A DNA stretch of 64,000 bases, from assembly GCA_022559845.1 (NCBI GenBank), contig CM040128.1:180402691-180466690 (forward strand). The letters run 5' to 3'. Shown piece after piece: positions 12,401-23,605 of this stretch. How positions within the stretch are numbered: the first letter of the stretch is position 1; the number at the start of each line of letters is the position of its first letter. The notes beneath the pieces are model-generated. The model saw only the letters and a list, made by a program, of their open reading frames with translations, made no database searches and was not told where the DNA came from. The translations under genes and the position numbers were made by a program. This DNA is from Amorphophallus konjac (Eukaryota > Streptophyta > Magnoliopsida > Alismatales > Araceae).

Positions 12401-13600
12401 AGGTTTGAGAACTTTAAATCATCACTTTATTGGCTTAAGCGCCCTTTCGAGTTTTCGCTGAAGCCAGCCCCCTCTTGTTTTTGCCCACGCGCCCTTTCGG
12501 ATTTTCACGTGGCGGGGTACCCGATTTTGCCTGCGGCGCCCTTTTGGGTTTTCATCACAGCCGGGTTATAGCCATTTTTGCCCTTGTCCTGATGTAGGAA
12601 CAAGTCCGGCGAGGCACCTCTATTTTAAGCCACATTCTTTTCTTTTCTTTTCTTTTCTTTTCTTCTTTTGTTTTTTATTCACGGAACGGATCCGGCATGA
12701 ATGTGGACTCGTTTGTTAGCAACGGATGAGAAATCTGGGCTAATGAGACATCGACTAGCCTTGCCGATGATGGCAAAGGTCGAACACAGGCTTGTTCGTC
12801 AACATTGGTTAAATGTCGAAGCAAAAGTAGATTTATTAACACGGACGGAAGGTCCAAGTTAAGGGAGTACTGATTGGTCTTTCCGATGGTGGCAAGGGTC
12901 GATAGTATTTTGTTCATCGGCATTGGATGAGTGCCAAAGCAAGGGATAGGTTTATTTATTAACGAGGATGGAAGGTCCAAGTTAAGGGACACTGTCGACT
13001 GGTCTTGACGATGGTGGCAAGGGTCGAACACAAGTTTATTCGTCGACATTGGTTGAATTTCGAAGCAAAAGTAGATTTATTAACAAGGACAGATGGTCCA
13101 AGTTAAGGGGGGAATGTCGATCGATCTTGCCGATGATGGCAAGGGTCAAGCACGAGTTTTTTCGTCGACATTGGTTAGATGTCGAAGCAAAAGATAGGTT
13201 TATTCATTAATGAGGACGAAAGGTCCAAGTTACGGGAAAGTGTCGATCGGTCTTGCCGATGATGGCAAGGGTCGAACACAAGTTTGTAGAGAGAAAAGAT
13301 CTCCGGTGGGACTTGTGGTTATTGTCCTTTTCGGAGCTTCATTGGGATGAGGGTGAAGAGGAACTTTAAATTACCACATTACTGGCTCAAGCGCCCTTTC
13401 AGGTTTTCGCCAAAGCTAGTCCCTTATTGCTTTTGCCCACGCGCCCTTTCGGGTTTTCACGTGGCGGGGTACCCAATTTCACCTGTGGCGCCCTTTCGGG
13501 TTTTCGCCACAGCCAGGTTATAGCCATTTTTGCCCTTGTCCTAGTGTAGGAGCAAGGCCGGCAGGGCACCTCCATTTTAAGCCCCATTTTTTTTTCAGTT
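12401..13600. repeat. T1 3' region: duplicated ~220-bp block flanking five ~120-bp tandem units
   Basis: A block rich in CGCCCTTTCGGGTTTTC motifs occurs at about 12428-12640 and again at 13383-13598. Between them are about five degenerate units of 118-125 bp, each carrying CCGATGATGGCAAGGGTCGA and AAGGTCCAAGTTAAGGG, at about 12759, 12878, 13000, 13125 and 13250. A (TTTTC)n tract lies at about 12637-12664. No gene seen. Confidence 0.85.
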
Positions 13601-13689
13601 CATATGAAAGAAGAACGCTGCCAGGTCAACATGTGATATTTGACCTTTGGCGACGACAGATAGCTATTGACTGAGGCATGGGGTCTTAT

Positions 13690-14180
13690 GTTAGCAAAGG
13701 CGGTTTATTCGTTGGCAGAGGAATAATGCCAGCGCAAAGGAGGAGCTTTAGCCAATTTGCACGTAAGGCCCGCAATGGTGATATTATGTGAGGGTTGGCT
13801 AGGACATGAAGTCTTTTGCCGAAAAATGGGTTTATTCGTTAGCAAGAAAGTAATGCTAACTTAAAGGATAGAGTTTCTACCGATTCAGGCGTAAGGCCCG
13901 TAATGGCAATATTGTGAGAGAATCGGCTGGGACACAAAGTCTTGCGCTAAAAAAAAGGGTTTATTCGTTAGCAAGTAGGTAATGCTAACGCAAAGGATAG
14001 ATTTTCTGCCGATTCAGGCGTAAGGCCCGTAATGGCGATATTGTGAGAGGGTCGACTAGGACACGAAGTCTTGCATCGAAAAAAAAGGGTTTATTCATTA
14101 GCAAGGAGGTAAATGCTAAATCAAAGGATAGATTTTGTGTCGATTCAGGCGTAAGGCCCGTAATGGCAATGTTGTATTAT
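13690..14180. repeat. T1 3' region: four ~130-bp tandem units
   Basis: Units share GGTTTATTCGTTAGCAAG and GGCGTAAGGCCCGTAATGGC. Copies begin near 13700, 13828, 13960 and 14088. The first is the most diverged. No coding signal. Confidence 0.85.
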
Positions 14181-14193
14181 ATATATTTTTTTG

Positions 14194-14316
14194 GAGCTCA
14201 GCCAGGGCGGAGTGCCACTAGACCAAGGTAGGTAGAGCTCGGCCAGGGCAGAATGCCACTAGACCAAGGTAGGTAGAGCTCGGCCAGGGCGGAATGCCAC
14301 TAGACCAAGGTGGGTT
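14194..14316. repeat. 41-bp tandem repeat, three copies
   Basis: Units at 14194-14234, 14235-14275 and 14276-14316, each starting GAGCTCGGCCAGGGCGGAAT with one to three differences. The repeat lies immediately 3' of the T1 integrase stop. Confidence 0.93.
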
Positions 14317-14320
14317 TTGG

Positions 14321-15773
14321 TCATTCTGGGAATGTCGGTTGGGCTGTGTGATATAGCTTCATATGCTTTCCATTAAGGGGAGAGAACTGGATGACTCCTT
14401 TGTGGTCTACAAGGACGTATGCACCCCCTTCATATACTCGGTGGATGACATATGGTCTGACCCAGTTTTCAACCAACTTTCCTTTGGAGTTGGAGGCCAT
14501 CACTTCTCTTCTTTTGACCATTACTAAGTCACCCTTCTTGAATTCTCGACCTTTGACTAGCTTGTCGAAAGCACGGGCCATGCGAGCTTGGTAGAGTTGA
14601 ATATTTTGTTGCGCGCGGAGATGCTTTCCTTTGAGTTCGGCAAGCTCTTCCAGTCTTCTTTCTATGTTGGTTTGTTCGCCGCTAGCCAAATCATGCTGGA
14701 TGTCAACTCGCAGCAAGGGGACCTCCAATTCAATCGGCACTACAGCCTTCGACCCATATACGAGGGAGAATGGTGAACAGCTTGTTGGGGTTTTATAGAC
14801 CGTACGATAGGCCCAAAGCACTTCGTACATCTTTTCTTCCCAGTTCTTTTTCTTAGACTTGACAGTCTTTGCTAGCAGCGTGCATATTGTTTTATTGAAG
14901 GCCTCTGCAAGTCCATTGGCCTGACGGTTGTAAGGGGACGAGGTCCTCCAATCAATCTTGTATTTATCGGCCAGCCGATAAACCTTCTGGTTTCTGAAAT
15001 GGCTGCTATTATCAGAGATAATTTGACTGGGAACCCCAAACTGGAATATTATATTTTACCGAATGAATCTTGTGACCAATTCTCCCGTCACATCTCTTAG
15101 CGCAACTGCTTCTGCCCATCTGGAGAAGTAATCTGTGGCTGCTAAGATATATTTGCACCCTAACGAAGATGCTGGCAGTGGCCCCACCACGTCCGTGCCC
15201 CATTAGGCGAACGGCCAACTTGGTATGGTGGGATGTAGCGGCATCGGCAGTCTCCTGGACACATTGGCGCGGTCTTGACATTTTTGGCAAGCCTTAGAAA
15301 AACTTGCAGCAATCATCAAACATGGAGGGCCAATAATAGCCCAATTTCTTTATTTCAATTTTCATTCTCGGCCCGGCCTGATGTGCTCCAGCCGACCCGG
15401 CATGGACTTCTTGCATTACCTGCCCAGCTTCTACTAAAGATAAGCAACGGAGCAAAATTTTCTTTCAGGCATCAGCCATTATTCGGAACAAGGTTCCGCT
15501 TCTCATCTCGTAGGAGTCTTTGACCCTCAAGAGCTTCATTCTTTGTTCTTTTTCCTTCGGGGGCTATTGGTGTTGAAACCAACGTAGGAGATACTCCCGC
15601 CAATCGAACTGCTGGATTTCTTCGACAGCCGCTACTTCATTTTCTTGTTCATCGGCCAGAGCCTCTATTACATTGGGGACCTGTCGACGGTTGATTACTG
15701 CTATATTCAGGCTTGTGTCTGGCAGGATTGCCAAAGAACTAGCCAGCTTTGCAAGGGCATCCGCTTGATCATT
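14321..15773 (-). pseudogene. T1 integrase (Tat type), broken
   Basis: The longest open piece (14830-14321) is the integrase C-terminal half: LWAYRTVYKTPTSCSPFSLV, then a basic GDLVMVKRREV segment and a C-terminal beta domain ending HTAQPTFPE. Upstream on the same strand the core can be read through stops: TDVVGP (first Asp), ISDNSSHF (second Asp, about 15015), GLAEAFNK (Glu, about 14900), and zinc-finger remnants near 15280-15480. Stops replace residues at several sites, including two TAA in the core. The open frame at 15012-15290 is a shadow, out of phase with this core. It would have joined element cDNA to host DNA. Confidence 0.85.
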
Positions 15774-16154
15774 CTATCCTCGGTTAATATGCTTGATTTT
15801 GATGAAATAGAATCGTGCCATCAAGCGGAGTGCCAGCTGATAGTAAGGGAGGAGCTCTTGCTTCCGCACATCGAACTCTCCTTCCAGCTGTTTTATGACA
15901 AGCATGGAATCCTCGAATGCTTCCAACATATGGATCTCCATGGACAGAGCCATCTGCAGCCCGATTATAAGGGCTTCATATTCCACTTCATTGTTTGTGC
16001 ATGGCTTGTTTATTGAACAAGATGTATATATGACTTCTCCTTCTGGAGATTTCAGGACTATGCCTGCCCCTGCTCTTACTCTAGCTGATCCAGTAGCTGA
16101 GGTGTCAATTCTGGAAGCGCCGCCAAAATACAGCTGCCATAGAGAGGGCCGCAC
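15774..16154 (-). pseudogene. T1 second (archaeal-like) RNase H domain, fragment
   Basis: About 126 residues open: WQLYFGGASRID, AGAGIVLKSPEGEV, NNEVEYEALIIGLQMAL and an altered GDS motif (FEDSMLVIKQLEGEF). This is the extra RNase H that Tat-lineage elements carry between RNase H and integrase. The first Asp motif reads FGGA instead of the usual FDGA, so a catalytic Asp appears lost. A TAA stop separates it from the upstream domain in the same frame. Confidence 0.82.
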
Positions 16155-16172
16155 CTGGCCGACCTCTAGGGT

Positions 16173-16461
16173 TTAATCTTCAGGAAGCTCTGGTTCCAGC
16201 GGACAGTCTTCAGGCAGTGGATGCTCAGCAAAGAAGTCTGCGATGGCCTGGCCCTTGACAGCCCTTTGCGGCACGTAGGAGATATCATACTCCATGAGGA
16301 TCACCGCCCATTTGCCTAGGCGGCCTTTGAGTGCCGGTTGAGACATGATATGATAAAGCGGATCTTCCTTGGAAATTAGCTTAACTTTATGCGATAGCAT
16401 ATAGTGTCGAAGCTTCTTGACTGCGAAGACCAGTGCCAGGCAAATCTTCTCGATATAGGTG
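16173..16461 (-). pseudogene. T1 RNase H C-terminal part, cut by element G
   Basis: Reads YIEKICLALVFAVKKLRHYM, LISKEDPLYHIMSQPALKGR and YVPQRAVKGQAIADFFAEHP, the normal end of a Gypsy RNase H. Its upstream continuation (RT thumb and start of RNase H) is at 63691-64000, on the far side of G. Confidence 0.87.
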
Positions 16462-17835
16462 TGTAGACATGCCAAAATCGATGCTATGTTGAGTAAATTT
16501 CATGTCACCACGTGATGCCCCAAAGTGGACTTCAATACTAGCTTATTATGAAGTTTTTCTAATTTATTTGATATTTTTCCATAATATCGTAATTAGGGCT
16601 CAGAGGCTGGGTGTTATTTTGCTGACGACTGGATATGTGTCGTGGTTGCATAAATCAACGACTGTTCACGCAGGCGTTATTTTCTGGTTTTTACGAATCC
16701 TAATTAAAATGAAATTCAAAAGAATTGACGTCAGCTTATGGGGCGTTGATTATTTGACGTCATTTTAAGAAGGTGTCATTTCCTATTTTTAAATATGGAA
16801 AGTCATTTATTTCTATATTTAAATCCAGGAATCAATGATTGCATGGCTGTCGTCATTTCAAAATAGCGACCCCCTCCATGTCGTCATTTCAGCTTCCATC
16901 TCCTATTCGTATGCTACCTTCCCGGGAAGAATCCTTCCTTGTTTTAACATCATATTGTATTGGGGAAGGCAGATCCTTGCTGGAGGATTGCAATCCTTGT
17001 TTTAATCCCATTGAAATAAGGACTTTTGCCCTATAAATACCCCATGGCTTCCTCACGCGCGAGAGGTTAAGAATACAAGGAGTTTTTCACTGAGAGTTAG
17101 CAGTTGCGCACAGAGAGAGAGTTTTTACACAGAGAAAGAAGAGAGCTCCTTTTTGCTAACAATTCCTTGCAGGGTCTTCCTCCTGGTGGTCTCCCTCGGG
17201 CGGTGTTCTTCTTCCACGGGCGGTTCTTCCTCCACGGGCGACGGTCTTCCTCCAGCCAACGTTCCTCCTGTTTCTGCTGAAGGGCGCCCCGTCCTTTACT
17301 GCTACTACACACAGCAGAAGGGCGCCCCGTCCTCTTTTAGACTTTTTATTTGTTATTATCATACATCACATACATCCCTCTCTAGCTATTTTGCTGGAGA
17401 TATTCTTAGCATATCATATCACCTGTTTGCATAGCATACATATCTCCATCCCTTTTCACTCCTCTTAGGGGTTTTAAACAAACACACAAGGTGTGTTCAT
17501 GCTTATGTTGCATAGCTTTTTATCTCTTTAGAGCATTGATACTACACTTTGTCTAATCCACATATTTGCTTGTTTTTGCTTATTTTGCAAGGGTAATCAA
17601 CATAAAAACCCCCTTCATCGGCTGGTCGGTAGAAGGAAGAAGGAAGAACTCACTTTCACCCGCTTTTCAAAAGGTACATGCGATCATCCCTTTGTTTTTT
17701 TGAGGTAACCCCTCTGGCGATCACTCTCCTTAGAGCATCACATGCTCCTTTGATCTTTTTTTCTTCTTTATTTCCCACATATTTTTAATGCATTAGATTT
17801 CGTTCTTCTTAAAATGTCTATGTAACACGTTCACA
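16462..17835 (+). repeat. G 5' LTR, 1374 bp
   Basis: Pairs with 58628-59878 plus 63556-63685. TATAAATA lies at 17032-17039; transcription should start about 25-30 bases later, in the CACGCGCGAGAG region. Upstream, 16606-16885 holds hairpin-like CpG repeats that match the 3' LTR with several base changes. Confidence 0.92.
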
Positions 17836-17838
17836 AAT

Positions 17839-17850
17839 TGGCGATCACGG
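17839..17850 (+). other. Probable primer binding site of G
   Basis: TGGCGATCACGG starts three bases after the LTR end. Position and the TGG start fit a primer site; I cannot match the rest to a specific tRNA by eye, and it is not the Met type used by the other elements. The same ten bases TGGCGATCAC also occur inside the LTR near 17715. Confidence 0.5.
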
Positions 17851-18070
17851 TGGGACCCTTGATGTTTTTATTTTGATTACCCCTCCATTGGCACCCACGT
17901 GTGCCCCTCCCTTTGGCACCCTCGCGTGCCCCTCCTTAATGCTCCACGTAGCACACTCCCTTTGTGCAGCACGTGTGTCACGCCCCGTACTCTATTCCGT
18001 CGAGGTATTGTCCACTTTGGCCTACCGGCCTCACGGTTTTGTCCCTTTCTAACAGTGATCGGCTCCAGAA

Positions 18071-18142
18071 TGGGGGACTTCCCGAGAAGGTCACCCATCC
18101 CAGTACTACTCCCCATTAAGCACGCTTAACTTCGGAGTTCTT
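18071..18142 (-). ncRNA. 5S rRNA-like segment in the left Cassandra LTR
   Basis: On the minus strand: AACTCCGAAGTTAAGCGTGC, then GAGTAGTACTGGGATGGGTG and ACC...GGGAAGTCC, the internal part of plant 5S rRNA including the A-box/internal promoter zone. The ends of a real 5S gene are missing. This is a domain of the TRIM LTR, not a ribosomal gene. Confidence 0.88.
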
Positions 18143-18708
18143 TTCGAGAACTGAGCCGATACTTTAAAAGGTGCCTCGATGATATAGAGTACAACTTAGC
18201 TATATTTGAGGGTGTTACAATCTACCCCTCTTATATAGGCGACGTCCTCGTCGCTGGGCACATATAGCACTCAATCAAACCCCCAGGCATGTAGGATTCT
18301 AGAGGTGGCCCCTACAGGCTCAAGAGGTGGCTCCCACTATGTAGCACTTTGTCCCATTGCGGGTTCAAGAGGTGGCTCCCATGGCCCCTCTTATATAGGC
18401 GACGTCCTCGTCGCTGGGCACATATAGCACTCAATCAAACCCCCAGGCAGGTAGGATTCTAGAGGTGGCCCCTACAGGCTCAAGAGGTGGCTCCCCCTAT
18501 GTAGCACTTTGTCCTATTGCGGGTTCAAGAGGTGGCTCCCATGGTGTAGCACTTTGCCCTGCATGACACTTAGTTCGCACACTTCTGGCTGGGGTATAAC
18601 TCTGATACCATTCTGTCACGCTCCGTACTCTATACCGTCGAGGTATTGTCCACTTTGGCCTACCGGCCTCACGGTTTTGTCCCTTTCTAATAGTGATTGG
18701 CTCCAGAA

Positions 18709-18780
18709 TGGGGGACTTCCCGGGAAGGTCACCCATCCCAGTACTACTCCCCATTAAGCATGCTTAACTTCGGAGTTCTT
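18709..18780 (-). ncRNA. 5S rRNA-like segment in the right Cassandra LTR
   Basis: Second copy of the 5S-like block. It differs from the left one at a few bases (for example GCATGC versus GCGTGC), indicating some age since insertion. Confidence 0.87.
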
Positions 18781-18862
18781 TTCAAGAACTGAGTCGATAC
18801 TTCAAAAGACGCCTCGATGATATAGAGTACAACATAGCTATATTTGAGGGTGTTACAACGTG

Positions 18863-19885
18863 CACATCTACCACTGGATTAGCCAATTTTGAATTGTCCA
18901 TAACATTTTAAAGAAAATAAATTTGATTTCTGTTGATTTTCATCATTATTTGTTCTCTGGAACTGATTAGCGACTGCCCTGCAGCCGCTATTTTGACATT
19001 CAGCGACCGCTCATAGAGGCGTTGTTTGTAATTATTTTTCAGAATTTGCATCATTTTTTTTAATCAACACCCCTCCACAGAGGCGTCATTCTTGCACTCA
19101 ACGCCTCACACTAAGGCGCCGTTTTATGATTACTATTGATTTTCTTCACTATTTCTGATCACTGTTCACTGATATCTGACGCCCCACCACAGAGGTGTTA
19201 TTTTCACATTCAGCGCCTCATACCAAGGAGCTATTTTACTTTGATTGTTCTCTGTTTGCACTGTTTACAGTGATTAGCGACTGACACCTAGTCACTGTTT
19301 GTTGAGACCACGACTTTGGTCAGGTCGTCATTTTTGTTTTGTTCTCATAGAACCATGGTTACTACTGTTGCCTTCATCTGTTGGTTGCACTTATTGCTTA
19401 TCTGATTATTGCTGCTTGATCTGTCGGCATTGGTGTGCATTCTAGGGCATTTGGTTGAGAGACATCCTCTCTCTACATTTCTAGGATCCCACACCCCTTT
19501 CTTAGATTTGGAATGACCCTCAATTGAGCATTCCGTCTCTTTGGACTGGAAATTCCTCTTCCAAGGCCTCCGTAAGTCCCCGCACCCATGAATTCCCTCA
19601 CGGACGCCGGGCCGGTTGTACCATTTGAAACACCCGGAGTTTAGTTAACCCATACGTGGGCAAGGAGAGAGAAAGAACTTAGTTGACCAAGAGATTACAC
19701 TCAAACTCTCAACGAGGACCCACATTGAAGAGAGAGAATTGACTGCACCATTAAAACCCATCGTAATCTCAAAAGAAAAACCTTAAAACCTTGGATTCAT
19801 TACAACTCGTGTGTACAACTTGTTTGATTGCGTGATTATCTCTTGCTTATACTTGTTGATTGGAAATACTTTCTTCTCCTTAAAC
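18863..19885 (+). other. Leader of G between the Cassandra insertion and gag
   Basis: No gene. At 18968-19340 is a hairpin series (for example GCGACTG/CAGCCGC near 18970, ACGCC/GGCG near 19101, ACGAC/GTCGT near 19309). At 19521-19622 is a module shared with Tekay LTRs (ATTCCGT, TTTGGACT, CCTCCGTAAG, ATTCCCTCA, GGTTGTACC in the same order). The part before Cassandra (17851-17970) has GGCACCC/GTGCCCCTCC repeats. Confidence 0.7.
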
Positions 19886-22591
19886 ATGAAACTTCGTTCA
19901 GGTAAAATAATTAACATGGCCAACTATGGGTATTCCTATGATGGTTATGAGGAGGGTCAATTCGACCAATTCTATGAGGTCCCCCCTCAAGACTCCTCTC
20001 ACTACGAGGGAAACTATACTCTCTCTCATGCTTATTATTCACAAGTTCATATGGTTGATACCACTTCTCAAGAGGTTGAGCCTTCCTCCCAAGCTCAACC
20101 TACGACGCAAAACACATCTAGGGACGCTGCCCCATCCCTTAATCTTAATGATTTGATCCATACTTTATCTCAGCTAGATGATTCCCAACATCAGGCGGTC
20201 CAGGCCGCCCTAAAGGGGAAATCCGTTCCTTGATCTTCAAACCCCCCTCAGGCCGCGGGTGGCCATCCATCTTTCAATGACCAGGCGGTCTCATAGAAAA
20301 TTCCTTCACGTCCACCAACTCCTATCATGGCTACGCCGGCTCGATCGGCAAGCCACTCGGTGGTTAGGCCCTAATATTCTCCACCTCCCCAAATCTTAAG
20401 GAGGCCTATGCCAAATACTCTCCCTTCCAATCCGGCCCCGGTCGAGTCCGAAACCACCACTATACTCCTTCAGAAGATAGCTAGTATGGAGGAATAGCTT
20501 AAGAAAGTCACGGCACCAAAGAATGCTCCGGAGATTGCTCTCCCCACTTTGCCAGTTTTTCACTTGCCTCTTTCCGAGATGCCAAATTTCTGGCGTTACA
20601 ATGGAACGGGTAACCCATTCATTCATTTGAAGGATTTTATGTACGAGACTTCATTCTGGCAAGCCAACAAGATCTCTCTGGCTTATTTGTTTAGAAGGTC
20701 TCTAGATGGCCCGGCACTTGAATGGTTCTATTCCTTGGAGCCAGCCGAGGCTAGTGACTTTGATATTATTCAGTGAAAGTTCCTTCAGAAATATAAGGAC
20801 CATGTGGGTCCGTCTTTGTCAGTCACAGATCTGGTTGCTGAGAAGATGAAGCCCGAGGAGGACTTCATTCTGTTTGTCGATAGGTGGAGGGCTATGGCCG
20901 AGAAATTAAAAGACACACTTTTAGAAATGGAATAGGTTAAAATGATTATATCAAATCCCACTCCACAGTTCCGTCATATTCTGGCCATGAATAGGCTAAG
21001 CACCATGGAAGAGCTCTACAAGAGAGCTAGATACATACAGACCCAAATGAAAGATTCGCCCATCATGGGCATGTTTGAACAGAAACCCAGGCTGGTCAGG
21101 AAGACCACTAATGTCAATAATAGCGGTGGCACAACCGAGGGTACCGTGACAAATGAGCAGGTGGGCGTGGTTGGCAACCCCGCACCTTTTCGACACCCTA
21201 ACCCAAGACCTCCACAACCTTCACAACAACTCCCTTTCTTTAACCCCGCTCCCCAAACAAACAGCCCCCCTCAACCCTTCCATCCACCTCCATAAAATCA
21301 AGCCGTCCATCCAAACCCACCAGTCCCCTAGCAATACCACCAGGTGTCGCCACCTACCAACTATGGTCCTCAGCAGCCAAGAAGACCACTAGGCCCTAAA
21401 AGGGCCTAATACCCTCCATTACCTGAGAGCCTTCCTGATATCTTTAATGCACTCATGGCCGCCAACCTGCTCACCTTGCCAAAGGAAAGAACGGTCTGGC
21501 CTGCTAATGTGGACACCTCTCGATATTGTGTCTTTCATCGACATCCTAGTCACAACATAGATCATTACTTCCATTTTAAAGATTATATCTATGACTTGAA
21601 TGATCAAGGTGGTATAAATTGGGATGAGATGAGGCAATTCATTGCAACCTTGAAGACTAGAAGACCTCCTCGACAGCAATAGGCTCAGCAGCCTCCTCAA
21701 CAACAAGTTCAACCTCCTCCACAGTAGTAGCAAGCTCCCGCACCTCAACCGGACATGGGGATCGTCCATAATCCACTGTCGGAGCACCCACCAAATCAAC
21801 AAGTAAGAGTTGCCACTTCCTTCCATGAAGTGGAAAGAGGACAAGAGTGGAAAGAAGAGAACGCCTCTGTCGGGGCCATAAATCAAACTCCAACCCAACC
21901 ACCCCGTCTCTTATGAACACCTCTCACTCCAACGCCTTCTCCCCAACTCTCAAGTCCCCTTTTACGCACTCCTAATCAGATTCCCTCCACCACCAATCCG
22001 TTACCGACTAGACCTCTTCTCATCCGCCCTCCGCCACCTTCCATACCGCAACAAATTCCCCCTCCAATCATCAACTCTTCACCTTTGCCAGCTAGGCCAC
22101 TTCTCATTCGCCCCTCACCAACACCTAATCCCTCCGCTACCACCAATTCTCCGCCACCCACAAACCCTTCATTTTTACCCAGACCCCTCCTCATTCGGCC
22201 TACACCTCCCTCAGCCATTCAGGTACCTCCTATTACTCCTGTTATCACTGTCCCTCAGCCAACAAGGCCCCTCATAAGGGCTCCTCCTTTGGCCACCCCT
22301 CCAGCACCCACTAACCTAAATATCCCCTCTTCTTCTTCCATCAACCCTCCACCTACCCACAACCCGACAGAGGCGCGATCATCGCAAATCACGGTGCTCC
22401 GCAGTGGATGGATGTTCCATCGTGTATTTCCACAGAGGGAGCTAGAGCCCATGCAGGGGCAAGAAGAGCAAGAGAAAGAACATGAATCCATACCGGGCAC
22501 ATAATATGATTTACTAAAGCATTTAGATAAGACCCCGGCAAGGATTTCCATCGTAGAACTGATAAAGAGATCCACCGTTCACCAACATGCC
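19886..22591 (+). pseudogene. G gag (Tat type), many stops
   Basis: Likely start ATG 19886 (MKLRSGKIINMANYGYSYDG); an upstream in-frame ATG at 19811 would add 25 hydrophobic residues and is less likely. The reading frame stays the same to 27883. Recognisable parts: capsid-like segment LPLSEMPNFWRYNGTGNPFI then LAYLFRRSLDGPALEWFYSL; a HRHPSHNIDHYFHFKDYI block (about 21530) that stands where Tat gags have a His/Cys motif; then a long proline-rich tract (21900-22400). At least nine stops interrupt it, mostly TAG where Gln would fit (20495, 20933, 21680, 21725, 21728). No zinc knuckle is intact. Confidence 0.82.
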
Positions 22592-23605
22592 TTGAAAGAA
22601 TATTTACAGAAAGTGATGGTTAATGAAGATCTTCCGGCTGAACAAATCACATCAGTTTTGACTCCGGCAAGTGACCAGCCGGCTATTGTCTTCTATGAGC
22701 ATGAGTTGGCTCTGAAGTCGGCAAGAAAGTATGCCTTATGCATCATAGTTTATATTAATAAAGTGGCAGTCAAGCAATGCCTAGAGGACACTGGAGCATC
22801 CATTAATTTGTTTCCGCCAAGCACTTTGAAGATGTGTGGCATTCTGGACAGTCAGATCCGGCCATCTACTATTACCGTCACTGCTTATGATAATACCAAG
22901 AAACCTCCCCTGGGGATGATTACTCTGAAAGTTGGTTTGGGTCCAGTCTCAATCACAGCAGATTTCCATATTCTGGACATGGATCCAACCTTCAATGGCA
23001 TTTTGGGCCGCCCTTACATTCAAGAGCTTGATGCTGTGCCCTCCACTAATCATCAATGCATAAAGTTTCCTCATAAAGGGCGCATCGTCAAAGTCACTAG
23101 CATGCCCATTCTACCATCAGAAGATATTCACTCAGCAACATCAGTACCTTCCATATGGCCTTCCAATAGGCCTTTGCTCTCAGTGTTAGATGTTGCCGAC
23201 CCGCGGCAAGATTTGTTAAGTTCTCCAGTCACAACACTTGCATCAACTTTAATGACACTCCTACCTTCTAAAGGTAAGAAGAAGAAGAATATGATGAATA
23301 CCCCAGGGTGGAACATTTTGATGAAAATGGGGTACAGATCTGGCAAAGGCCTAGGTGCTAACCTCCAGTGCAGAGTGAAGCCCATTAAAAATTACAAGCT
23401 CATTCCCCGTGGTGGCCTAGGATACAAAGGGCCGAGCAAAGGTAATGAAGAGCCATGGGCTGTTATGACCTCCACGCTCAAGACAGATAGACAGCCCCTC
23501 ACATGGACCATGCAAACACACTTTGTAAAAGGGGGTACTCAATATGATGAGCAGACCACATTAGTTACTTCCATGTTGGATCATCAAGATGTATACGCAC
23601 GCTAG
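22592..23605 (+). pseudogene. G protease with C-terminal G-patch
   Basis: Open for 337 residues in the gag frame. The aspartic protease active site DTGAS is at 22787-22801 (CLEDTGASINLF), and the second conserved block ILGRPYIQELDAV is near 23010. About 170 residues later (23297-23433) comes a G-patch-like segment: GWNILMKMGYRSGKGLGANL then RGGLGYKG. G-patches bind RNA or recruit DEAH helicases in host proteins and are found next to protease in some retroelements. It ends at a TAG (23603) where the neighbouring sequence suggests Gln. Confidence 0.82.

Larger units (their letters stand above)
11920..16461 (-). mobile_element. T1: decayed Tat-type Ty3/Gypsy element, 3' half, minus strand
   Basis: Reading leftward from 16461: RNase H, second RNase H, integrase, then a 2.4-kb 3' region made almost wholly of different tandem repeats, a habit of the Tat/Ogre group. 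Its left end is cut by the Copia insertion at 11919. On the right it is cut by element G at 16462 and resumes at 63691 after the duplicated AGGTG. Confidence 0.85.
17976..18857 (-). mobile_element. Cassandra-type TRIM in the leader of G
   Basis: 882 bp with two 244-bp LTRs (17976-18219 and 18614-18857), TGTCACGC...GTGTTACA, flanked by ACGTG (17971-17975 and 18858-18862). The tRNA-Met primer site TGGTATCAGAG is on the minus strand at 18600-18610, three bases from the right LTR, and a purine tract abuts the left LTR, so orientation is minus. Each LTR carries a stretch closely resembling 5S rRNA, the hallmark of Cassandra. No protein is encoded; such elements rely on enzymes of other retrotransposons. 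The internal part has a duplicated segment of about 160 bp starting near 18228 and 18388. Confidence 0.93.

Noticed and set aside
15012..15290. 92-codon minus-strand frame in T1
   Set aside because: Out of phase with the integrase core (TDVVGP, ISDNSSHF), which reads through stops in a neighbouring frame.
18071..18142. A functional 5S rRNA gene
   Set aside because: Only the internal part of 5S is present, duplicated within two TRIM LTRs with target duplication and primer site.
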